Positions 6,276 through 12,605 of a stretch of DNA of 15,037 nucleotides are shown one piece after another. Each line of letters opens with the position of its first letter. The first letter of the stretch is position 1. The stretch is from an archaeon (GTDB lineage: Archaea > Methanobacteriota > Methanobacteria > Methanobacteriales > Methanobacteriaceae), in the NCBI GenBank assembly GCA_024409145.1, contig JAKSUF010000008.1, positions 1 to 15,037 of the forward strand, in the 5' to 3' direction. The translations under genes and the position numbers were made by a program. The notes below the pieces were generated by a model. It searched no databases, was not told where the DNA came from, and saw nothing but the letters and a program-made list of their open reading frames with translations.

Positions 6276-8054
6276 ATGCTATTCATTACATTAAAGGATA
6301 AAAGTACTGGGGAAATTTTTAATGTAGAAATACCTATTGTTGAATTTTTCAAAAAATCTAGTCAATTCAAAGAAGTTGAGTCTGAGGAAATTATTAAACA
6401 TTTTAATTCATCTATTGTAGATTCTGACCATCTTATTTTAAGTTTAGACCCTGTTGATTTTAAGATTTTATTTTCTAATCTTCCAAATCGTAATGTTTTT
6501 AATTTTAATTATGAAATTAATGAAGGTAAAAGTATATTTGATATTTATGCTTCTCTTGAAATTATGGGTTTTAGGGATATCTTTAATAATTTAGAAATTG
6601 GCCAATCTAAAAGATATGATTTCTATATTTCTCATAATGGAAATTTAAATATTTATTATATTTTTACTATATATAAGAATCCAGGATTCATATTATTTGT
6701 TTCATCTAAAAATATATCTCAAGGATTAATTTTTAGAAATAATGATTTTATAGATTCTTCGGATGAGGGAATATTAATTGTTCAAAATGATTTAATTGTA
6801 TTCACTAATTCTACTTGTGAAAGATTATTGTCTAAATCTAAAGAAGAATTGTGTGGATTAATTTTTAGTGATGCTTTAAATTCAATTGATCTTAAAGGTG
6901 GACTTTGTAAGTGTATTGATGATATTAATAAAGGTTACACTATTTCTAGGTCCTATGAGTTAAAAGGAGTTATTTCTGGGATAAAAAGACATTTTAAGGT
7001 TTTTGCTTCAAGTTTTATTTATGAATCTCTCCCTTCTGTTTATATTCGTATCATTGACCTTGATTGTTCTGATTTAATTAGTGAAGTTAATTTTGAAAAT
7101 CGTAATGAACTACAAGTTCTTAGATCTTTTGCAAATATTGCTACTTTTACTCAAGATAATTTAAATGATAGTATTAAGTGGTCTTCAGAAGCGGGTTCTG
7201 TTTTAGGTATAAATCTTTCATCTATCTCTCTTCAAGAAGATTTGCTTAAATATATTCTTCCTGAGGATAAGGCTAATTTTGAAAAAATATGGGTTGAGTC
7301 TATTATTAATAAAAGGGATGTTATTTGCAAATTTAGAATTAAAAATAATGAGGGTGAGTTAAAATATTTATATTTATTCGCGAATATTGATTATTTAGAT
7401 AATGAAATAACTAAAATTAAAGGTTTTATCCAGGATATTTCTAAGATTGCAAATTATAAATTGAAATATCATGAAATTAAGGATATTGATCAAATACCTT
7501 TAAAATCAGTTTATAGTAATAGTGAATTTTTATCTAAATTATTATTAATGTTGATTGATAAAGAATCTAAATTTTCTAGTGCTATAGAAGTTTTAGAAAA
7601 AACAAGAAATAGATTAAGTGCATGTAAACTTGCTTATAATTTTTTAGTTAATTCTGCAAAATTTAAGATTAACTTAAAAACATTTTTTGATAAATATATT
7701 AGATCTATTTATGAGTTTTATGATATTTCTCATATTAATTTAAAGTGGGATGTTGATAAATTTTTCATTGATTCTAGTTTGATATTGTCTATTTCATTTT
7801 CTGTTAATGAGATTTTAGCTGAAATTTTAAAATATGTTTCTCCTCAAGTTATTGAAAATATTAAAATTAATATCTCTAAAAAAGAAAATTATATTAAATT
7901 AGTAATCTGGACAGATTTAATTTTTTATGATGAAAAAGAAATATCTAAAGAATTTATTATTCTTAAATCAATTCTCAAGCTTTGTGAAGTTAATGATTAT
8001 AATATTGAAGTTAATAATGAAGGAACGTTGTTTGATATAAATTTTATATTATGA
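6276..8054 (+). CDS. Soluble PAS-domain sensor with a degenerate histidine-kinase C-terminus
   Basis: A 592-residue protein with no membrane segment, so it should be cytosolic. It appears to hold three PAS-like modules: a divergent one at about 45-148, a clear one at about 155-265 (starting DSSDEGILIVQND) and a PAS_3-like one at about 285-392 ending GFIQDISK. The remainder, about 405-592, follows the layout of HisKA_2-type kinases of methanogens: a helix region (410-460), a Y-I-R-S-I block (474-478) and a stretch like the ATPase N-box (NEILAEILKY, 511-520). Key residues are missing. The phosphoacceptor His region reads LKSVYSNSEFLSKLLL (409-424) with no His, the N-box Asn is Glu516, and no D-x-G-x-G follows. 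I infer a non-catalytic sensor or adaptor. The ATG follows AGGTGA (6266-6271) at 4 nt. No response regulator is nearby. Confidence 0.75.
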   Translation: MLFITLKDKSTGEIFNVEIPIVEFFKKSSQFKEVESEEIIKHFNSSIVDSDHLILSLDPVDFKILFSNLPNRNVFNFNYEINEGKSIFDIYASLEIMGFRDIFNNLEIGQSKRYDFYISHNGNLNIYYIFTIYKNPGFILFVSSKNISQGLIFRNNDFIDSSDEGILIVQNDLIVFTNSTCERLLSKSKEELCGLIFSDALNSIDLKGGLCKCIDDINKGYTISRSYELKGVISGIKRHFKVFASSFIYESLPSVYIRIIDLDCSDLISEVNFENRNELQVLRSFANIATFTQDNLNDSIKWSSEAGSVLGINLSSISLQEDLLKYILPEDKANFEKIWVESIINKRDVICKFRIKNNEGELKYLYLFANIDYLDNEITKIKGFIQDISKIANYKLKYHEIKDIDQIPLKSVYSNSEFLSKLLLMLIDKESKFSSAIEVLEKTRNRLSACKLAYNFLVNSAKFKINLKTFFDKYIRSIYEFYDISHINLKWDVDKFFIDSSLILSISFSVNEILAEILKYVSPQVIENIKINISKKENYIKLVIWTDLIFYDEKEISKEFIILKSILKLCEVNDYNIEVNNEGTLFDINFIL

Positions 8055-8099
8055 TTAAATATTCTAATTATTGTATAATTCAAACATGATTCAAATGGT

Positions 8100-8204
8100 T
8101 TTTTATATCTAAGTAAATCTTAAAATTAATTAACTTTTTATATCTAAAGAAATCTTAAAATTAAATAGCTTTTTATATTAAAAGAAATATAATTTAATTA
8201 TTAA
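8100..8204 (+). repeat. Three tandem copies of a 35-bp unit carrying a TATA-like core, before the Sec61-beta gene
   Basis: Units at 8100-8134, 8135-8169 and 8170-8204 each begin TTTTTATAT followed by an A-rich stretch around AAATCTTAAAATTAA. The first two differ at only a few positions; the third is more diverged. The TATA-like core of the third unit is centred near 8176, which predicts a start near 8201 and a leader of about 25 nt for the gene at 8226. The two upstream copies would be spare or additional promoters. The T5 runs could instead help end the PAS transcript. Confidence 0.65.
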
Positions 8205-8225
8205 CTAAATTATTATTGTGATATT

Positions 8226-8387
8226 ATGGCAAAGAAAAATAATAAAATGAGTATGCCAATGAGTGGTGCAGGTTTAGTAAGATACTTTGATGATGAAAGT
8301 GTAGGACCAAAAATAGCTCCTGAGCATGTTATCGCTATTTCCATCATTCTTGCTATATTTTGTCTTGTTTTAAGATACTCTGTATAA
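8226..8387 (+). CDS. secG: Preprotein translocase subunit Sec61-beta (archaeal SecG)
   Basis: A 53-residue protein that forms the small beta subunit of the archaeal SecYEG/Sec61 translocation channel in the cell membrane. It has the typical build: a basic N-terminus (MAKKNNK), the archaeal Sec61-beta core PMSGAGLVRYFDDES at 11-25, the G-P-K-I-x-P segment at 27-32, and one C-terminal membrane helix at about 34-50. It lacks the two-helix form of bacterial SecG. The ATG follows GTGAT (8218-8222) at 3 nt, as for the polymerase gene downstream. Nearby genes do not encode SecY or SecE, so it stands alone, and it appears to have its own promoter in the repeat just upstream. Its small size is normal for the family. 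Confidence 0.95.
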   Translation: MAKKNNKMSMPMSGAGLVRYFDDESVGPKIAPEHVIAISIILAIFCLVLRYSV

Positions 8388-8584
8388 ACTTAAATTATAT
8401 TAATTAATGAATTAATATGGATATTAGGTTATTTGTGTTGATTCATAATTATATAATCTTTTCTAAAGAATAGTTATAATATTGATTATTCTAATCTATT
8501 TAAAGTATTAACTATTCACTATTTTTTTATTTATAGATTATTTGATACTTTTATAACTTATTTTAATATTATATTATTCTATTT

Positions 8585-8593
8585 TTTTATAAT
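8585..8593 (+). promoter_or_regulatory. Candidate TATA box for the polymerase D large-subunit gene
   Basis: TTTTATAAT predicts a start near 8614 and a leader of about 18 nt. Another TATA-like site, TTTTATAA at 8549-8556, would give a leader of about 54 nt. The 245-bp gap from the Sec61-beta gene otherwise holds only A/T-rich DNA with a spaced inverted repeat, GAATAGTT (8468-8475) and AACTATTC (8510-8517). Confidence 0.35.
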
Positions 8594-8632
8594 GTCTAGT
8601 GTTGTTGAATTTTTAGTAACTCTTGTGATATC

Positions 8633-11600
8633 ATGGATTATTTTGAAAGATTAGAAAGTGAAACTCATGAATTATATAAAATAGCTAATGAAGCAAGGTC
8701 TAAAGGCTTAGATGTTGAGCTTGAAACTGAAATTCCATTAGCTAAGGATTTAGCTGAACGTGTAGAAGGGCTTGTAGGTCCTAAAGGTATTGCTAAACGT
8801 ATTAAAGAGTTAGAACAAGATATGTCAAGAGAAGAAGTTGCTTTTGAAGTAGCTGCTGAAATTGCATGTCAAGAATCTGATTTAACTGGTGAAAAGTTAG
8901 AAGCTGAAAAACAGAAATTCGCAGATCAAGGTTTAAGAACAGCTTTAGCTATTTTAACTGAAGGAGTAGTAGCTGCACCATTAGAAGGAATTTCTGGTGT
9001 TAAAATTAAAAATAACTCTGATGGTTCTAAATATGTTGGAGTTTATTTTGCAGGACCTATTCGTAGTGCAGGAGGGACTGCAGCAGCATTATCTGTACTT
9101 TTAGGGGATAAAATTAGGGTAGCTACTGGTTTAGATAAATATAAACCTACTGATGATGAGATTGAAAGATATGTGGAAGAAGTAGAACTTTATGAATCTG
9201 AAGTTACTAATCTCCAGTATTCTCCAACTCCTGATGAAGTAAGACTTGCAGCTCGTATGATTCCTGTTGAAGTTAGTGGAGAACCTACTGATCAAATTGA
9301 AGTATCTCACAGAGATTTGCCTCGTGTTGAAACTAATAATATTAGGGGTGGGGCTCTTTTAGCTATGGTTGAAGGAGTTATTCAAAAATCTAAAAAGATT
9401 TCAAAGATTGCTAAAAAACTTAAGTTAGATAGTTGGGAATTCTTATCAGAATATGCTAAAGGAGTTAGTTCTGATAAAAAAGAAGAAAAAGAAGAAGTTG
9501 TTGAAGAAAAAGAACTTAATCCTGAAGAATTAATTCCAACTAAAGAGGAACTTTTAGAACATTCTAAATATATTCAAGATATTATTGGTGGAAGACCTGT
9601 TTTAGGTTATCCTTCTGAAAAAGGAGGATTTAGGTTAAGATATGGTCGTTCAAGAAACACTGGTTTAGCTACAATGGGAGTTCATCCTGCAACTATGGAA
9701 TTATTGGAGTTTTTAGCTGTTGGGACTCAATTGAAAATTGAGAGACCCGGTAAAGGAAACTGTGTGGTTCCTGTTGACTCTATTGAAGGTCCTACTGTTA
9801 AATTAAAAAATGGTGATGTTGTATATATTGACTCTATCAAACAAGCAAGAGAGCTTAAAAATCAGGTTGTAGAAATACTTTTCTTAGGAGATATGCTTGT
9901 TGCATTTGGTGAATTCTTAAGAAATAACCAACCTATGTTAGGTTCTTGTTGGTGTGAAGAGTGGTGGATTGAATGTATTCGTAATAGTGATAAATATCGG
10001 GAAAATCTTGTAGATAATCCTGATGTTAATTATGTTGAAGGTAAAAAGGTTTTAATAGATCTTAGTAAAATTAATCCTGATTTAGATCTTGTTGAATTAG
10101 AACATAAATCATTATCTTCTAAAGAAGCTTTTGATTTTACATATGAATATAATGTACCTTTACATCCGAAGTATACTTATTATTATAATGATATTTCAAT
10201 TAAAGATTTGATAAATCTAAAAGAATGGTTAGATACTAAAAGAGATTCTTTTATTGAAGGTGAAAATTTTGAACTTGATGTTGCTCCTCAAAAGAGAATT
10301 CTTGAAGTTTTAGGCATTCCTCATAAATTTAAAGATAGTAAAGTTATTATTGATTCTGATTATGCTTATGCATTACTTAAAACTGTATCTAATGATTATT
10401 ATGATGAGCTTAATAAAAAAATCAGAGATAAGACTATTGATGTTTTAAATAAAGATTTAGATTTTGAAGTTAAAGATAAAGCACCTTGTTATATTGGAAC
10501 TCGTGTAGGGCGTCCTGAAAAATCTAAAGAAAGATTAATGAGACCTGCTCCTCATGTACTGTTCCCAGTTGGAACTTATGGTGGAAGTAGAAGACTTGTT
10601 GCTGAAGCTGCTAAAAAAGGTAAAATTAGTTTGGAATTTGCAAAAAGAGAATGTACTGAGTGTCATTTAAGTTCTTTTGAATCTATATGTCCTTATTGTG
10701 GTGCGCCTACTGTTATTTCTAAAGCAGGTATGAAAAATATTAATCTTAGAAATATGCTTGCTAAAGCTTCTGATAATGTTGGTGTTAGGAAAGTTGATGA
10801 AGTTAAAGGTGTTGTTGGGTTAATTTCAGAAGATAAACTTCCTGAACCTTTAGAAAAAGGTATTTTAAGAGCTAAAAATGAAGTATTTACTTTTAAAGAA
10901 GGAACTATTCGTCACGATTCTACAGATTTGCCTCTTACTCATTTCATACCTAAAGAAATAGGGGTTAGTGTAGAAAAACTTATTGAAATGGGTTATGAAA
11001 AAGATTGTTATGGTAAACCTATAACTGATGAAAATCAAATTATAGAACTTAGGGTTCAAGATATTGTTGTTTCAGATAATGCTGGTGATTATTTAGTTGG
11101 GGTGGCTAACTTTATTGATGATTTACTTGAAAAATTTTATGGTATGGATAGATTCTATAATGTTGAATCAAGAACTGATTTGATTGGTCATCTTATCGCA
11201 GGACTTGCGCCTCATACTTCTGCAGGTGTTTTAGGACGTATTGTAGGTTTTACTTCTGCTAGAGGTTGTTATGCTCATCCTTATTTCCATTCAGCAAAAA
11301 GAAGAAATTGTGATAGTGATGAGGACTCTGTTCTTTTATTACTTGATGCATTAATTAATTTCTCAAAATCTTATTTACCAAGTACTCGTGGAGGAAGTAT
11401 GGATGCTCCATTAGTTTTATCTACTCGTATTGATCCTGAGGAAATTGATGATGAATCTCATAATATGGATATCTTTGAAAGATTCCCTCTTGAATTCTTT
11501 GAAAAAACTCAAGAACCTTTAAAACCTGCAGATATGCTTGAATATGTTGATAATGTAGAAATGCATCTTGGTACTGATATTCAATATCATGATCTTATGT

Positions 11601-12061
11601 TTTCACATCATACTTCTAGTATTCATGCAGGTCCAAAAGTATGTTTGTATAAACGTTTAGGTTCTATGAAAGAGAAAGTGGAAGCTCAAATTTCTCTTGC
11701 AGAACAGATTAGAGCTGTTGACCAGAGAGGTGTTGTAGAGGGAGTTTTATCAAGTCATTTCTTGCCGGATATTATGGGTAATTCAAGAGCTTTCTCTAAA
11801 CAAAAAGTTAGATGTCCTAAATGTAATACTAAATATCGACGTATGCCACTTACAGGTAAATGTAAATGTGGTGGGAATCTTATTTTAAGTGTTTCTAAAG
11901 GTTCTGTAACTAAATATCTTGAAATTTCACAAGACCTCGTTCATAGGTATCCTGTATCTCATTATCTTCAACAAAGGTTAGAAATTCAAGAATTTGGTAT
12001 TAATTCATTATTTGAAAGTGATAAATCTAAGCAAAGTTCATTAGATATTTTCTTTGGTTAG
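8633..12061 (+). CDS. polC: DNA polymerase II (family D) large subunit DP2
   Basis: The catalytic polymerase subunit of PolD, a replicative polymerase of euryarchaea that works with the DP1 exonuclease subunit. The 1142 residues form one open frame with no intein. The N-terminus (DYFERLESETHELYKIANEA) is typical. RLRYGRSRNTG (about 333-343) and the H-S-A-K-R-R-N-C-D-S-D-E-D block (Asp894 and Asp896) belong to the active site formed by two double-psi barrels. Zinc ribbons lie at Cys674/677/686/689 and Cys1061/1064/1077/1079. The last residues contain QSSLDIFF (1134-1141), a PCNA-binding PIP box. A charged Lys/Glu linker occupies about 281-300. The ATG follows GTGAT (8625-8629) at 3 nt. The DP1 gene is not in the window. 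I recall Pyrococcus having Gly where Ser895 stands; whether Ser is usual in methanogens is unknown to me. Confidence 0.97.
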   Translation: MDYFERLESETHELYKIANEARSKGLDVELETEIPLAKDLAERVEGLVGPKGIAKRIKELEQDMSREEVAFEVAAEIACQESDLTGEKLEAEKQKFADQGLRTALAILTEGVVAAPLEGISGVKIKNNSDGSKYVGVYFAGPIRSAGGTAAALSVLLGDKIRVATGLDKYKPTDDEIERYVEEVELYESEVTNLQYSPTPDEVRLAARMIPVEVSGEPTDQIEVSHRDLPRVETNNIRGGALLAMVEGVIQKSKKISKIAKKLKLDSWEFLSEYAKGVSSDKKEEKEEVVEEKELNPEELIPTKEELLEHSKYIQDIIGGRPVLGYPSEKGGFRLRYGRSRNTGLATMGVHPATMELLEFLAVGTQLKIERPGKGNCVVPVDSIEGPTVKLKNGDVVYIDSIKQARELKNQVVEILFLGDMLVAFGEFLRNNQPMLGSCWCEEWWIECIRNSDKYRENLVDNPDVNYVEGKKVLIDLSKINPDLDLVELEHKSLSSKEAFDFTYEYNVPLHPKYTYYYNDISIKDLINLKEWLDTKRDSFIEGENFELDVAPQKRILEVLGIPHKFKDSKVIIDSDYAYALLKTVSNDYYDELNKKIRDKTIDVLNKDLDFEVKDKAPCYIGTRVGRPEKSKERLMRPAPHVLFPVGTYGGSRRLVAEAAKKGKISLEFAKRECTECHLSSFESICPYCGAPTVISKAGMKNINLRNMLAKASDNVGVRKVDEVKGVVGLISEDKLPEPLEKGILRAKNEVFTFKEGTIRHDSTDLPLTHFIPKEIGVSVEKLIEMGYEKDCYGKPITDENQIIELRVQDIVVSDNAGDYLVGVANFIDDLLEKFYGMDRFYNVESRTDLIGHLIAGLAPHTSAGVLGRIVGFTSARGCYAHPYFHSAKRRNCDSDEDSVLLLLDALINFSKSYLPSTRGGSMDAPLVLSTRIDPEEIDDESHNMDIFERFPLEFFEKTQEPLKPADMLEYVDNVEMHLGTDIQYHDLMFSHHTSSIHAGPKVCLYKRLGSMKEKVEAQISLAEQIRAVDQRGVVEGVLSSHFLPDIMGNSRAFSKQKVRCPKCNTKYRRMPLTGKCKCGGNLILSVSKGSVTKYLEISQDLVHRYPVSHYLQQRLEIQEFGINSLFESDKSKQSSLDIFFG

Positions 12062-12102
12062 ATAATTATCTAACTTTCATTTTTTTAATGATTTTGTATT
12101 GA

Positions 12103-12229
12103 TTTATTATTTTTCTATTTTTATCTTTTTTTTAATTAGTTTGTGTGGGTTTATTATTTTTCTATTTTTATCTTTTTTTTAATTAGTTTGTGTGGGTTTA
12201 TTATTTTTCTATTTTTATCTTTTTTTAAT
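12103..12229 (+). repeat. 47-bp T-rich tandem repeat after polC (about 2.7 copies), likely terminator
   Basis: Units start at 12103, 12150 and 12197. The first two are identical over all 47 bp; the third matches up to the T-run and then diverges after one T is lost. Each unit carries a T8 or T7 run on the transcribed strand and the landmark AATTAGTTTGTGTGGG. It begins 42 nt after the polC stop, so each copy offers a U-rich termination site. The exact identity of two copies suggests a recent duplication or ongoing slippage. Confidence 0.75.
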
Positions 12230-12490
12230 ACTTTTTATCTTGTTTTTTAATACTTTAAATAAATTTATATGTTATTTTTTACATATTATAATATGGTTTT
12301 GAAGATATTTTTTAATTAATAATTAATAAATTCTTACTATTTGGATTATATGAATCTTTTTTTATTAACTGAATTTTTTGTAATCTATTGTTTAATTTAT
12401 TTGCTATTATTTGTATTATCTTTTAATTTTTATGAAATTCTCTTATGTTGTTTTATTGTCTTATTTGATGATGGGAGAATGTTTGAGTTA

Positions 12491-12512
12491 GTTTGTTCGT
12501 AGAAAAACAAAC
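12491..12512 (+). repeat. Inverted repeat just upstream of the nrdD TATA box
   Basis: GTTTGTT (12491-12497) and AACAAAC (12506-12512) are exact reverse complements around an 8-nt spacer. The right arm runs into a second palindrome over the TATA box. The position suits a transcription-factor site or a small hairpin ending upstream transcription. Confidence 0.5.
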
Positions 12513-12528
12513 AAGTTTATATACTTGT
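12511..12528 (+). promoter_or_regulatory. Palindrome centred on the nrdD TATA box, candidate operator
   Basis: ACAAGT-TTATAT-ACTTGT is a perfect 18-bp palindrome (ACAAGT at 12511-12516, ACTTGT at 12523-12528; the centre TTATAT is not itself symmetric at every base). It contains the box A sequence TTTATATA at 12516-12523. A dimeric repressor bound here would block TBP. A second TATA-like sequence, TATAAATA at 12528-12535, follows. Predicted starts lie near 12545-12556, giving a 50-60 nt leader. Confidence 0.55.
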
Positions 12529-12593
12529 ATAAATATAATATAATATGATATTGTGTATATGAATACATGCTTTAAATTTAATTCATTATATGT

Positions 12594-12601
12594 GGATGTG
12601 A
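12594..12601 (+). promoter_or_regulatory. Ribosome binding site that supports the GTG start of nrdD
   Basis: GGATGTGA is one mismatch from GGAGGTGA, the complement of the archaeal 16S tail, and lies 4 nt before the GTG at 12606. This spacing supports the GTG as the true start. Confidence 0.7.
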
Positions 12602-12605
12602 AAAA

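Larger units (their letters stand above)
12062..12605 (+). other. 544-bp intergenic region between polC and nrdD
   Basis: From left to right it holds a T-rich tandem repeat (12103-12229) that should terminate the polymerase transcript, two shorter T-runs followed by AATACTTT up to about 12257, a stretch with one 50-codon open frame (12350-12502) that I do not count as a gene, and the nrdD control region (12491-12605). Nothing convincing is seen on the minus strand. Confidence 0.6.

Noticed and set aside
1541..8054. Mobile or defence island
   Set aside because: No transposase, integrase, nuclease, toxin, tRNA boundary or terminal repeats were seen. Although CPBP proteins have been called abortive-infection proteins, that label alone does not support a defence role.
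8468..8517. GAATAGTT/AACTATTC spaced inverted repeat before the polymerase gene
   Set aside because: The 8-bp arms are 34 nt apart in A/T-rich DNA and do not line up with a promoter element; chance is likely.
8592..8654. 20-codon frame starting ATG TCT AGT before the polymerase gene
   Set aside because: It overlaps the polymerase start out of frame, lacks a ribosome binding site and probably overlaps the TATA box. A regulatory upstream frame is possible but unsupported.
10865..11059. 64-codon open frame on the - strand
   Set aside because: It is a shadow inside the polymerase D gene, with no motif.
12103..12229. CRISPR array
   Set aside because: The copies are directly adjacent with no unique spacers, are T-rich, and no cas gene is near.
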